Source: Melioribacter sp.
GTDB taxonomy: Bacteria > Bacteroidota > Ignavibacteria > Ignavibacteriales > Melioribacteraceae
Length of the DNA: 64,000 nt
Reading direction: 5' to 3'
Assembly: GCA_012026935.1 (NCBI GenBank)
Contig: VEPI01000036.1
Span: 1 to 64,000 of the forward strand
The number at the start of each line of letters is the position of its first letter. Position 1 is the stretch's first letter. Below are positions 9,721 to 19,579 of the stretch, in pieces. Both the position numbers and the translations under genes were made by a program. The notes beneath the pieces were generated by a model, which saw only the letters and a program-made list of their open reading frames with translations, ran no database searches and was not told where the DNA came from.

Positions 9721-11598
9721 TTAGTTGATACTTTTAACCGTGTTGCCGCCCTTTTCTAATGCTTTTTTAAGTGCAAGTTCAGCATTAGTTAAGATCTCTT
9801 GAACATCGGTTTTATTTGTTGTTGAAGCAACGCCGATTGAAACGGTAAATGTTGTTTGCTTTGAAACGATTGCAACCGGTTTGCGCGCTATTTTAATTCT
9901 TAATTTTTCTGCCCATAGAAAAACATCTTTAGGAGACATATTGAAAAAATAAACAGCAAAAACCTTTTGACTTAACCGCCCGATTAAATTTAATGGTGTC
10001 ATTTCATCTTTAATAATCTGTGAAACTACGCGAACAATTTTGGGGAACGGATCACTTTCAAATAACGAATCCTGTTCCAAGAAATCATCAATCTTAATCA
10101 TTGCAATCGCACCTTGAATTCCTAATTCTTTGCTGCGTACCAGATCAACCGTAAACCGTTCGAGGAATGAATCATAATTCAAAGTTTTTGTCTCGGCATC
10201 AACTGAAAGCAAACTTTTTAGAACATTTATTGTTGAATATGAGTGAAGTATAAAAGCAAATATTTTAGTCGCATTCTTTATGAATGTAACTTCATTATTT
10301 GAATAAACATTTTTCTTCAGACTTTCGAAGCAGAGGACACCAAAGTTTTGCTCATCATGTACTAAAGGAATTGCAAGGAAAGAGCCGTCGAAACTAACGT
10401 CTTCTGTTTTTGCGAAGCGCGGAATTTCAGAAACAGAAGTATCATCAATTTTAACAGGAGTTGCACTTAATATAGCTTTACCTACCAAGGTGCCGGAAAG
10501 ATCAATTTCTAAATTTTCACCAACATACTTTAATGAAGTCTTGTTTATGATCTTTGAGGTTTTAAATTTTTGTTCCGAAGGATAATACGAAACAAAAGTA
10601 AACGAATCCCAATCCATTAAACCTTGAACTGCATTTTCAATTGTTCTATGAAGATCGGATTCTGATTCAATTTTTTTATCATGACTCAACATATTGAGCA
10701 GGGTATTTAATCTTAACTCAGCTTGTGATTCGGAAAATTTTTCTTCAAATAAAGTTATAATTATTGAAATTACACGAACAATTCTGCCGAGCGAATACAC
10801 TTGTTCAATTCCGAAAGCATCATTTACTTTAGAATCGAGAACAAGGATACCTGTTAAGGATTTACCATAGAATAACGGCACACCGACAAAACTCTTTATT
10901 CCTTGCGGTGCGCTGTAATATCTTATTACATCAATTTCAGCATTAGAAGAAATGTCAGTCAGCAATTCGGGTTCTTCTTTTTGTACAATCTTCCCGAGTA
11001 TATCATCTTCGAGATCAAATTTTTGCTGTGTTATTTGTGATGAACTTGTTACATAACGTTCAAGGGTCAGCCGCTTTCTGTTTTTATTATACCAGAAAAA
11101 GGCGGCGGTATGTGCCATGAAAGAATCCTTTACTACATTTAATATTTTTTCAAGTACAAAACCGAATTGTTCATCATGATTAACATCTTCCGGAAGTTCC
11201 TCGTGAACAATCTTTTCAAAATTTTGCTTGAAATCGGGAGGCTTAAAAAGATCTTTATTTCCACGGCCAATGTTTGAGGAGAAATTATCAGCTGTAATTA
11301 CTTCAATATTTTTTGTCTGAGAAATAATTTTGAAATCTTCACCGGCATCTGTTTCATAGCGGTCCTTTACAATTGCATCGTCTTCTTCAAAAAGCTCCGA
11401 TTGTAAATCAACATCATTATCAACAGCACTGCTTCTCATCGAATCGCGCAAAAAGATAATGAAGCCGGCGTAAACAAGAAGAATAACACCGGAAATAACT
11501 TTGAGAGTTAAATCATCCGTAAAAAATGGAATTACGACCAGGATCGGAATAAATAAGAAAATGAAAATTCTCTTTCTGATTTTTTCTGTAACTCCCAT
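9721..11598 (-). CDS. membrane-anchored GAF-domain protein with degenerate C-terminal GGDEF-like domain
   Basis: N-terminal TM segments; GAF-like segments (GVPLFYGKSLTGILVLDS; AIPLVHDEQNFGVLCFES); C-terminal GGDEF-like fold with GRLSQKVFAVYF in place of GGDEF. Confidence 0.75.
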   Translation of the reverse strand: MGVTEKIRKRIFIFLFIPILVVIPFFTDDLTLKVISGVILLVYAGFIIFLRDSMRSSAVDNDVDLQSELFEEDDAIVKDRYETDAGEDFKIISQTKNIEVITADNFSSNIGRGNKDLFKPPDFKQNFEKIVHEELPEDVNHDEQFGFVLEKILNVVKDSFMAHTAAFFWYNKNRKRLTLERYVTSSSQITQQKFDLEDDILGKIVQKEEPELLTDISSNAEIDVIRYYSAPQGIKSFVGVPLFYGKSLTGILVLDSKVNDAFGIEQVYSLGRIVRVISIIITLFEEKFSESQAELRLNTLLNMLSHDKKIESESDLHRTIENAVQGLMDWDSFTFVSYYPSEQKFKTSKIINKTSLKYVGENLEIDLSGTLVGKAILSATPVKIDDTSVSEIPRFAKTEDVSFDGSFLAIPLVHDEQNFGVLCFESLKKNVYSNNEVTFIKNATKIFAFILHSYSTINVLKSLLSVDAETKTLNYDSFLERFTVDLVRSKELGIQGAIAMIKIDDFLEQDSLFESDPFPKIVRVVSQIIKDEMTPLNLIGRLSQKVFAVYFFNMSPKDVFLWAEKLRIKIARKPVAIVSKQTTFTVSIGVASTTNKTDVQEILTNAELALKKALEKGGNTVKSIN

Positions 11599-11690
11599 CC
11601 GCCCTTCTTAAGATCTAGTGGAAGAAATATGTTCTAAATTGTTATTACTTACAACTTTACATTCAATAATAAGAAAGATTTAAGAGATTT

Positions 11691-12272
11691 TCATATAAGG
11701 AAGAGCGAGGAAAGCAACTTTACCATTTCCTTTTTGCCGGTGCCTTTTATAGTAGAATAGAAAAGCATATTCTCACCATAAATGAGTTCAGGAAAGATTT
11801 TATTGATTTGCTTTCGTGCTGAAGCCAGTTCGGATTGTTTTAGTTTATCGGATTTGTTAAGAATTACAAAGTACGGGATATTTTGTTTGTGCAGGAATTC
11901 ATTCAGTTCGATATCCAGCTGCATTGGTGTATGACGGCTATCAATTAAATGAACGGCTAGGTCAATATTTTTATTAAGTGAAAAATATTTTTCTAACAAA
12001 TGCTGCCAAGCATCTCTTTCTTTTTTTGATACCTTTGCATAACCGAAACCAGGTAAGTCAACTAAAAAAAATTTGTTCTCAATCAAATAATAATTGATTG
12101 AACGTGTTTTACCAGGTTGAGAGGAAGTCTTTGCTAATTTTGTATTGAATAAGGAATTAATGAATGAAGACTTTCCAACGTTGGAACGACCGCAAAGTAC
12201 TACAGTAGGTAAATCTTGTTTAGGTAATTCGCTTAGATTATAAACCGGTTTGATGAATTCAATTTTTTTCAT
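11691..12272 (-). CDS. engB: ribosome biogenesis GTP-binding protein YsxC/EngB
   Basis: VVLCGRSNVGKSSFINSLFNTKLAKTSSQPGKTRSINYYLI, LVDLPGFGYAKVSK. Confidence 0.95.
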   Translation of the reverse strand: MKKIEFIKPVYNLSELPKQDLPTVVLCGRSNVGKSSFINSLFNTKLAKTSSQPGKTRSINYYLIENKFFLVDLPGFGYAKVSKKERDAWQHLLEKYFSLNKNIDLAVHLIDSRHTPMQLDIELNEFLHKQNIPYFVILNKSDKLKQSELASARKQINKIFPELIYGENMLFYSTIKGTGKKEMVKLLSSLFLI

Positions 12273-12278
12273 AGAAAC

Positions 12279-12312
12279 AAAAAAGAGTAACCGAAGCCGG
12301 TTACTCTTTTCA
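12279..12312 (-). terminator. rho-independent terminator after rplQ
   Basis: Minus strand AAAAGAGTAACCGGCTTCGGTTACTCTTTTTT. Confidence 0.85.
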
Positions 12313-12334
12313 AAATAATTTATGATTTATTTTA

Positions 12335-12916
12335 TCAACTGCCTTTTTTCTGCGGGGTAGTCTTAGGAGTTGCAGTTTTTTTTGTAGTTCTTATTTTTTC
12401 TTTTTTCGGTTTAGGCGTAGTTTCTTTTTTAGTTCTGGGAGCTGTCTTTTTTGCTGCTTTTGCTTCTTTCTTTTCTTCGGCTTTTGTTTCTTCTACTTTT
12501 GTATCAGTCGGTTTCTCTTCTTCCTTAGTTTTCTTTGGTGATTTTGGTTTTACCAATCCGCTAAAATCTACTAATTCAATTATTGCCATTTCAGCGCCGT
12601 CACCCTTTCTTTGTCCTAAACGAACAACGCGTGTATAACCGCCGGCTCTATCACCTATTTTAGGAATTATGTCTGAAAATAATCCGGATACAATTTCTCT
12701 ATCGTTAATTTCTGCGGAAACATACCTTCTTGCATGAACAGAATCTGCTTTAGCTTTTGTGATCAGAGGCTCTACAAATCCACGCAATTCTTTAGCCTTA
12801 GCTGTAGTCGTTGTAATCTTTTTGTGTTTTAATAAAGATGCTGCCAATGATCTTAATAATGCACGTCTATGGCTTGCTGTTCTGCCTAATTTTCTTCCTT
12901 TAACTCTATGTCTCAT
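12335..12916 (-). CDS. rplQ: 50S ribosomal protein L17 with long Lys/Glu/Ala/Thr-rich C-terminal tail
   Basis: MRHRVKGRKLGRTASHRRALLRSL; position after rpoA. Confidence 0.96.
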   Translation of the reverse strand: MRHRVKGRKLGRTASHRRALLRSLAASLLKHKKITTTTAKAKELRGFVEPLITKAKADSVHARRYVSAEINDREIVSGLFSDIIPKIGDRAGGYTRVVRLGQRKGDGAEMAIIELVDFSGLVKPKSPKKTKEEEKPTDTKVEETKAEEKKEAKAAKKTAPRTKKETTPKPKKEKIRTTKKTATPKTTPQKKGS

Positions 12917-12936
12917 TCTTTAACCTTCTGGAAATA

Positions 12937-13932
12937 CTAGTTGTTTTCTGGTTTATCTTTTATATACTTGTCAACATCCATACCGAACTCAAGTCCGTAA
13001 TTTTCCACTATCTCGATCAACTCGGCCAGAGATTTTCTTCCGAAATTTCTGAACTTAAGCATTTCACTTTCGTCTCTTTTAACTAGATCGGACAAGTTTT
13101 TGATGTTTGCAGCTTTTAAGCAATTATGTGAACGGACACTTAATTCAAGATCATCTACGCTCGTTAAAAGAATTTTTTTAATTCTTTCTGCTTCAGCATC
13201 TTTTTCGTTTTCAACTTTTTCCTCTTCCGGTTCAGCATCAAAATTGATGAACATTTGAATATGATCTTTTAATATTTTAGCTGAGCATGAAAGCGCTTCT
13301 TCAGGTGTCATTGATCCGTCGGTTTGAATATCAACCGATAATTTTTCAAAATCATTTCTTTCACCAATACGAACATTTTCAACATTATAATGAACATTAA
13401 CGATCGGCGTAAATATAGAATCAATCGGGATTGATCCAATAGTCATTTCCGGAATTTTTTGTTCGTTGGAAGGGACATATCCTTTTCCAACACCGAATTT
13501 TAATTCCATATTCAATTTTGCATCAGAGTTCAAACGGGCAATGTGAAGATCCGGGTTTAATATTTCAATATCCGGACAAGCTTTTTGAATATCTCCGGCT
13601 CTGAATTCCTTTGAACCGGTAAAAGAAATTTCACAACCGGTAACTTTCTTATTAATGATTCTCATTCTAACTTTTTTCAAATTTAGAATAAGTTCGGTAA
13701 CGTCTTCAACTACACCGGGAATTGTTGAAAACTCATGTAATACACCCTCAATTTTAATAGCAGTAACTGCGGCTCCGGTAAGGGATGATAACAACACTCT
13801 TCTTAAAGCATTGCCTAATGTAACTCCAAATCCTCTCTCAAGAGGTTGGATCATAAATCTTCCAAAATTTTCTTTACTTGAAGATTCATCGAGTACGACA
13901 CCATCAGGCATCTTTATGAATGGATAACTCAT
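12937..13932 (-). CDS. rpoA: DNA-directed RNA polymerase alpha subunit
   Basis: LERGFGVTLGNALRRVLLSSLTGAAVTAIKIEGVLHEFSTIPGVVEDVTE; C-terminal alpha-CTD. Confidence 0.97.
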   Translation of the reverse strand: MSYPFIKMPDGVVLDESSSKENFGRFMIQPLERGFGVTLGNALRRVLLSSLTGAAVTAIKIEGVLHEFSTIPGVVEDVTELILNLKKVRMRIINKKVTGCEISFTGSKEFRAGDIQKACPDIEILNPDLHIARLNSDAKLNMELKFGVGKGYVPSNEQKIPEMTIGSIPIDSIFTPIVNVHYNVENVRIGERNDFEKLSVDIQTDGSMTPEEALSCSAKILKDHIQMFINFDAEPEEEKVENEKDAEAERIKKILLTSVDDLELSVRSHNCLKAANIKNLSDLVKRDESEMLKFRNFGRKSLAELIEIVENYGLEFGMDVDKYIKDKPENN

Positions 13933-13958
13933 TTAGTATCCTCTTTATAATTTTATAA

Positions 13959-14585
13959 TTACTTAGAATACAACTCTACAATCAATTGTTCGTTTGCATT
14001 CAATGGAATATCTTCTCTTTCAGGAATATTTAAGAATGTTCCGGATAGAGTAGCTTTATCTACGGACAACCAACTGTAAACGTTGTCTTTTGTTCTTCTT
14101 AAAGAATTGTGAATCGCATCCAGCTTCTTACTTTTTTCTCTAACAGAAATTACATCGCCGGAAGTAAGTGAGAACGATGGAATATCAACTATTTGCCCGT
14201 TAACAGTAAAATGTCTGTGAAGAATTAATTGACGGGCAGATTTTCTTGAAGGCGCAAATCCAAGGCGGAAGATTGTATTATCCAATCTCTTTTCTAAAAG
14301 TTTAATTAAGTTACCGCCTGTAACACCTTTTTGATGAATTGCTTTATCAAAATAATTATGGAATTGAGTTTCCTGCAATCCATAAATTCTTTTTACTTTC
14401 TGTTTTTCTCTAAGCTGAACACCATATTCAGAAAATTTGGTTCTGCGCGTTAAACCGTGCTGCCCGGGTGCGTAATTCTTCTGCTCCAACGGACATTTTT
14501 CGGATAAGCACTTAGATCCTTTTAAAAATAATTTTGTCTTTTCCCTTCTGCATAATCTGCAACTCGGGCCAGTGTATCTTGCCAT
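13959..14585 (-). CDS. rpsD: 30S ribosomal protein S4
   Basis: [15 protein letters not shown]…[21 protein letters not shown]. Confidence 0.97.
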   Translation of the reverse strand: MARYTGPSCRLCRREKTKLFLKGSKCLSEKCPLEQKNYAPGQHGLTRRTKFSEYGVQLREKQKVKRIYGLQETQFHNYFDKAIHQKGVTGGNLIKLLEKRLDNTIFRLGFAPSRKSARQLILHRHFTVNGQIVDIPSFSLTSGDVISVREKSKKLDAIHNSLRRTKDNVYSWLSVDKATLSGTFLNIPEREDIPLNANEQLIVELYSK

Positions 14586-14601
14586 CTAAAGTTTCTCCTG
14601 A

Positions 14602-14988
14602 TTAAACTCTTCTGCGTTTTGGTGGTCTGCAACCATTATGAGGAATTGGCGTTTGATCTTTGATTGATAGAATATCCAATCCTGCTGTATTTAAAGCTCT
14701 AATTGCTGCTTCTCTTCCTGAACCCGGACCTTTAACGAGCACATCAATTTTTCTTAAACCTAAATCATGTGCTTCTTTACCGGCCGCTTCGGCAGTAACT
14801 TGTGCAGCAAATGGAGTATTTTTTCTTGAACCTTTAAAACCGTTCTTTCCGGCTGAAGACCAAGAAATAGTATTTCCATAAATATCTGTAATCGTAACAA
14901 TCACGTTGTTAAAGGTGGCTTTAATATGTGCAACGCCAACTGCATCAACATGAACTTTCTTTTTAGTCTTTTTTACAACTTTTGCCAA
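14602..14988 (-). CDS. rpsK: 30S ribosomal protein S11
   Basis: [18 protein letters not shown]…[11 protein letters not shown]. Confidence 0.97.
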   Translation of the reverse strand: MAKVVKKTKKKVHVDAVGVAHIKATFNNVIVTITDIYGNTISWSSAGKNGFKGSRKNTPFAAQVTAEAAGKEAHDLGLRKIDVLVKGPGSGREAAIRALNTAGLDILSIKDQTPIPHNGCRPPKRRRV

Positions 14989-15014
14989 TTTGACTCCTCA
15001 ATAAAAATAGTTAA

Positions 15015-15398
15015 TTACTTCTTAGCCGGCGTTTTCTTTTTACCGGCAACTGTTTTACGTTTTCCTTTACGTGTTCTTGAGTTGGTTCTTGTACGTTGTC
15101 CTCGAACAGGTAAACTTCTTCTGTGTCGAAGACCGCGGTATGAACCAATATCCATTAATCGTTTAATATTTTGTTGGACTTCACTTCTTAATGATCCTTC
15201 AACTTTATAATCAGCAGTCATTACAGAACGAATCTTTGCGATTTCTTCCTCTGTTAATTCACTAACTTTTTTATTCGGATTAACATTCGCTCTTGTAAGA
15301 ATTTCCATTGCCGATTTATCACCGATACCGAAAATGTAAGTAAGACCGATGAAAGCTTTTTTATTTTTTGGTAAATCAATACCTGCTAAACGAGCCAA
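15015..15398 (-). CDS. rpsM: 30S ribosomal protein S13
   Basis: [26 protein letters not shown]…[24 protein letters not shown]. Confidence 0.97.
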   Translation of the reverse strand: MARLAGIDLPKNKKAFIGLTYIFGIGDKSAMEILTRANVNPNKKVSELTEEEIAKIRSVMTADYKVEGSLRSEVQQNIKRLMDIGSYRGLRHRRSLPVRGQRTRTNSRTRKGKRKTVAGKKKTPAKK

Positions 15399-15416
15399 AT
15401 CTATAACCTCCTAAGT

Positions 15417-15530
15417 TTAACCTTGTCTCTGTTTATGTTTAGGGTTTTTACATATAACTCGTACAACCCCTTTTCTTTTAATTATCTTACAGTTCTCACA
15501 AATTTTGCGAACTGATGAGCGAACCTTCAT
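15417..15530 (-). CDS. rpmJ: 50S ribosomal protein L36 (missing from supplied ORF track)
   Basis: Translated by eye: [37 protein letters not shown]; between rpsM and infA. Confidence 0.95.
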   Translation of the reverse strand: MKVRSSVRKICENCKIIKRKGVVRVICKNPKHKQRQG

Positions 15531-15540
15531 TGCTACTCCG

Positions 15541-15759
15541 TTATTTATATCTGTATGTAATTCTGCCTTTATTCAAATCGTAAGGTGAAAGTTCAATTGC
15601 AACTTTATCACCAACCAAAATTTTTATGAAATGCATTCTCATTTTACCGGAAATATGAGCAAGTATTTCATGACCGTTGTCGAGGCGGACTTTAAAATGT
15701 GCATTTGGTAAAGTCTCAGTAACTATTCCGTCAACCTTTATCGGTCCTTGTTTAGCCAT
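15541..15759 (-). CDS. infA: translation initiation factor IF-1
   Basis: [47 protein letters not shown]. Confidence 0.97.
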   Translation of the reverse strand: MAKQGPIKVDGIVTETLPNAHFKVRLDNGHEILAHISGKMRMHFIKILVGDKVAIELSPYDLNKGRITYRYK

Positions 15760-15762
15760 TTA

Positions 15763-16524
15763 TCAACACTTAGTTAATATTTCAGGTTTACCATCAATAA
15801 TAGCAACAGTATGTTCAAAATGTGCAGAAGGTTTTCTGTCTGCTGTTAACACTGTCCAACCATCTTCTGCAACAATTACTTTATAGGATCCCATATTAAC
15901 CATCGGCTCAAGCGCAAGTGTCATACCATTCTTAATTAAAGACCCATTTCCTTTTTTTCCGTAATTGGAAATTTGCGGATCTTCATGAAGATGTTTACCA
16001 ACTCCGTGACCGCATAGATCTCGAACTATTGAGTATCCGTTTTCTTCAACAAGTGTTTGAACAGCATTGGAATAATCACCAAGTCTGTTGCCTTCTTTCA
16101 ATTGTTCAATACCTAAATACAATGATCGTTCCGTTACATCCATCAATTTTTGTTTTTCATCGGAGATTTTCCCAACTGCTACTGAAAGAGCAGCATCTCC
16201 AAAATATTTATTCTTTTCAACACCAACATCAATCGAAAGAATTTCACCTTCTTTTAGAACTCTGTTGCCGGGAATCCCGTGAACAACCTCATCATCAATT
16301 GAAGAACAAATAGAACCGGGAAAATCAAAAGAACCTGCTTGAGAATATCCTTTAAATGCCGGTCTTCCATTATTACTTAAAATATAATCTTCAGCAATTT
16401 TATCCAGTTCAATGGTCGTTATGCCTGGTTTTACATAACGCTTCACTAATTGTAGAACTTCAGCAACTATAACACAGCTTTCACGAATTAAATCAATTTC
16501 TTTTTTACTTTTTATTAGGATCAC
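15763..16524 (-). CDS. map: type I methionine aminopeptidase
   Basis: SICSSIDDEVVHGIPG, CGHGVGKHLHEDPQI, LALEPMVNMG. Confidence 0.97.
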   Translation of the reverse strand: MILIKSKKEIDLIRESCVIVAEVLQLVKRYVKPGITTIELDKIAEDYILSNNGRPAFKGYSQAGSFDFPGSICSSIDDEVVHGIPGNRVLKEGEILSIDVGVEKNKYFGDAALSVAVGKISDEKQKLMDVTERSLYLGIEQLKEGNRLGDYSNAVQTLVEENGYSIVRDLCGHGVGKHLHEDPQISNYGKKGNGSLIKNGMTLALEPMVNMGSYKVIVAEDGWTVLTADRKPSAHFEHTVAIIDGKPEILTKC

Positions 16525-16536
16525 ATCAAAACTTAA

Positions 16537-17877
16537 TTAGAATCTTCTTCCTTTTAACTTACCGGATTTCATAAATCCATCGTAATGTCTCATCAGCAAA
16601 TGAGATTCAATTTGTTGCAGTGTATCAAGTGCAACACCAACAATAATAAGCAAACTAGTACCCCCAAAGAATGACGCAAAACTACCGCTGACACCAAACT
16701 TAGAAATGAAGGCGGGAAGAATTGCAACTATTGCCAAGAAAAATGATCCGGGCAATGTAATCTTTGTTAAAATATTATCTATAAAATCTGCAGTTTGTTT
16801 TCCTGGTCTAATACCGGGAATAAATCCGCCCTGCTTCTTCATATTTTCCGCAACATCTTGGGGGTTGAATGCAATTGCAGTATAGAAATAAGTAAAGAAT
16901 ATAATCATCAATGCATAGATCACTGAATATGTTAAAGACTGATAATGAAAATAATTTGCTAGAGTACCGATAAATTCGCTGTTAGGAAAAAAAGAAAACA
17001 AGGTACTTGGAATAAACATAATTGATTGAGCAAAAATAATCGGCATAACACCGGCTGTATTCACTCTCAATGGTATATATTGAGTAACACCGCCATAAAC
17101 TTTTCTACCTACAACTCTTTTAGCATATTGTACAGGAATCCGTCTTGTCCCTTGTGTAACTAATACAACACCGGCAATAATCAACACCATTAAAGAAATA
17201 ACAACAACTTCAATAACTAAATTCCGTTGCCCGGAAGCAATTAACCTGTATTCATCAAGTAATGCAAAAGGAAATCTGTTTATAATTCCGATAAAAATTA
17301 TTAAAGAAATTCCGTTGCCGATTCCTTTTTCGGTAATTTGTTCACCCATCCACATAATAAACATAGTACCGGCTACTAAAATTATTATTGTGGAGAGACT
17401 CCACAATACACCGCGTACTGCTTCAGGCACAATTGGCCCGCCAGAAGGAACGTTTATACTCAACAAATGAATTGTTACTCCCCATGCTTGCATAGCAGAG
17501 ATTATCACGGTTCCATAGCGGGTTAACTGAGTTAATTTTTTTCTTCCCTCTTCGCCTTCTCTTTGCAATTTTTGAAAGTACGGGATTACTGCACCGGCAA
17601 TCTGCAAAATAATTGAAGCAGAAATGTATGGCATAATACCAAGCGCCAAAATTGCAGCATTAGAAAATGCACCGCCTACAAATAAATCATACAGACCAAA
17701 TAAATTATCAGAAGTTTTATTTTGATTAGCAGCAGTGAGCAATGAAGTATCAATGCCGGGCAATGTGATATGGGTACCGATTCTAACAATTACAAGCAGA
17801 GCAAGTGTGTAAAGAATTCTCTGACGTAATTCATGAATCTTAAAAATATTCCGGAATGTTTCTTGAATTTTTGCCAT
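16537..17877 (-). CDS. secY: protein translocase subunit SecY
   Basis: GIMPYISASIILQI, MWMGEQITEKGIGNGISLIIF; spc operon position. Confidence 0.97.
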   Translation of the reverse strand: MAKIQETFRNIFKIHELRQRILYTLALLVIVRIGTHITLPGIDTSLLTAANQNKTSDNLFGLYDLFVGGAFSNAAILALGIMPYISASIILQIAGAVIPYFQKLQREGEEGRKKLTQLTRYGTVIISAMQAWGVTIHLLSINVPSGGPIVPEAVRGVLWSLSTIIILVAGTMFIMWMGEQITEKGIGNGISLIIFIGIINRFPFALLDEYRLIASGQRNLVIEVVVISLMVLIIAGVVLVTQGTRRIPVQYAKRVVGRKVYGGVTQYIPLRVNTAGVMPIIFAQSIMFIPSTLFSFFPNSEFIGTLANYFHYQSLTYSVIYALMIIFFTYFYTAIAFNPQDVAENMKKQGGFIPGIRPGKQTADFIDNILTKITLPGSFFLAIVAILPAFISKFGVSGSFASFFGGTSLLIIVGVALDTLQQIESHLLMRHYDGFMKSGKLKGRRF

Positions 17878-18341
17878 TAAGCTTTAATCTCTTTAATAGT
17901 TCCACCGGCAGATTCAATTTTTTCTTTTGCAGAGACACTAAAAAAATGAGCTTCAATATTCAACTTAGCTTTTAGTTCTCCAAAACCAAGAATTTTAAAA
18001 GGAGCTGCGGCTTTCGAAATAACTCCGTTCTTATATAAAGAAACTGCGTTAATTACTCCATCTTGAACTTTCTTATCATCAACTAATTTTTGTAATCTTG
18101 TAAGATTAACAACTTGATTAACAACTTTGAACGGGCTGTGAAATCCTCTTTTAGGAATTCTTCTTTGAAGCGGCATTTGACCGCCTTCAAACGATGCGGG
18201 AAATTTTGCACCCGAACGCGAACGCTGACCGTTTTCTCCACGAGTTGCAGTACCGCCATGTCCGGAACCTTCGCCTCGTCCTATTCTTTTTATTTTTCTA
18301 TGTGAACCTTTTGCAGGTTTAAGATTACTTAGAATATCCAT
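17877..18341 (-). CDS. rplO: 50S ribosomal protein L15
   Basis: LKPAKGSHRKIKRIGRGEGSGHGGTATRGENGQRSRSG. Confidence 0.97.
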   Translation of the reverse strand: MDILSNLKPAKGSHRKIKRIGRGEGSGHGGTATRGENGQRSRSGAKFPASFEGGQMPLQRRIPKRGFHSPFKVVNQVVNLTRLQKLVDDKKVQDGVINAVSLYKNGVISKAAAPFKILGFGELKAKLNIEAHFFSVSAKEKIESAGGTIKEIKA

Positions 18342-18349
18342 TTATTCCT

Positions 18350-18538
18350 CTATGCTTCAATTTCTTCTACTTTAACAAGATGATGAACTTTTTTTACCAT
18401 ACCTCTAATTTGAGGAGTATCATTGTGAACAACAAAATGATTAGGTCTGTTAAGACCTAACGCTTTAATCGTTAGTTTCTGCGGAACAGGTCTATCAATA
18501 ACACTTCCTACTTGAGTAATTTTTATTTTCTTTGCCAT
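18350..18538 (-). CDS. rpmD: 50S ribosomal protein L30 (start at internal Met, MAKKIKI)
   Basis: [26 protein letters not shown]. Confidence 0.94.
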   Translation of the reverse strand: MAKKIKITQVGSVIDRPVPQKLTIKALGLNRPNHFVVHNDTPQIRGMVKKVHHLVKVEEIEA

Positions 18539-18550
18539 TCTAATCCTCAA

Positions 18551-19063
18551 TTACAAATTGAATAACTCGGCAACTTTCAATCCGCGTTTACGAGCCATTG
18601 CTCTAGCATCAACAAGATTTAATAAAGCATTCAAAGTTGCTTTAACTTGATTGTGCGGATTACTTGAACCGAGAGATTTTGTCAAAATATCTTGCACGCC
18701 TGCAGCTTCAAGAACAGCACGAACACCGCCGCCTGCAATTAATCCAGTACCCGGAGTAGCTGGTTTCAATAGAACTGAACCGGCTCCAAACTTGCCAATA
18801 ATAGCATGAGGAATTGTTCCTTTTAAAAGATGAACGCGGTAAACATTTTTCTTTGCATCATCAACACCTTTGGAAATTGCATCGGTAACTTCATTTGCTT
18901 TACCAAGACCAACTCCTACGTGACCGTTTCCGTCTCCAACAACGACAATTGCATTAAAGCTGAATCTTCTACCACCTTTAACAACTTTTGCAACTCTGTT
19001 AATGTGAACAATTTTTTCTTTTAAATTCTCAAGACCGGATACTTTTTTGTACTTAAAATTCAA
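18551..19063 (-). CDS. rpsE: 30S ribosomal protein S5
   Basis: [37 protein letters not shown]. Confidence 0.97.
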   Translation of the reverse strand: MNFKYKKVSGLENLKEKIVHINRVAKVVKGGRRFSFNAIVVVGDGNGHVGVGLGKANEVTDAISKGVDDAKKNVYRVHLLKGTIPHAIIGKFGAGSVLLKPATPGTGLIAGGGVRAVLEAAGVQDILTKSLGSSNPHNQVKATLNALLNLVDARAMARKRGLKVAELFNL

Positions 19064-19119
19064 TGTGAACTCCCTTGTTTACAACTTTGTTAATCAACTT
19101 TTTTTAGAACCGTCTAATC

Positions 19120-19193
19120 TGGCTGCCGGGAGAGGAGTCGAACCTCTACAGACGCCTCCAAAGGGCGTTGTCCTGCCATTAGACGACCCGGCA
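19120..19193 (-). tRNA. tRNA-Gln(TTG), CCA encoded
   Basis: Minus strand TGCCGGG…ACGCC-CTTTGGA-GGCGT…AGAGGTTCGACTCCTCT-CCCGGCAGCCA; canonical cloverleaf, anticodon TTG. Confidence 0.93.
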
Positions 19194-19197
19194 GTTT

Positions 19198-19563
19198 TTA
19201 TAATTTTAATCCGCCTTCGCGAGCTCCCTCGGCTACTGCTTGAATTCTGCCGTGGTACTCATAACCACTTCTATCGAAAACAACAGTGTTAATACCTTTT
19301 TCCAATGCTTTTTTTGCTATTAATTTCCCCACCAATTTACTTTTAGAAATTTTTCCTTTTAAACTTTTTACTTCTTCTGCTATCTCTTTCGAAAGTGAAG
19401 AAGCGGCAACTAATGTTGTACCTTTTACATCATCAACCAACTGAGCATGCATATTGTTTAAACTTCTAAACACAGTTAAACGCGGACGATCCGCAGTCCC
19501 GGAAAGTTTTTTACGAACTCTAACTTTTTTTCTGGTTCTTCTTTTATTGTCTTTCAAAAACAT
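19198..19563 (-). CDS. rplR: 50S ribosomal protein L18
   Basis: [38 protein letters not shown]. Confidence 0.97.
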   Translation of the reverse strand: MFLKDNKRRTRKKVRVRKKLSGTADRPRLTVFRSLNNMHAQLVDDVKGTTLVAASSLSKEIAEEVKSLKGKISKSKLVGKLIAKKALEKGINTVVFDRSGYEYHGRIQAVAEGAREGGLKL

Positions 19564-19579
19564 TTTTCAGATTCTCCTA

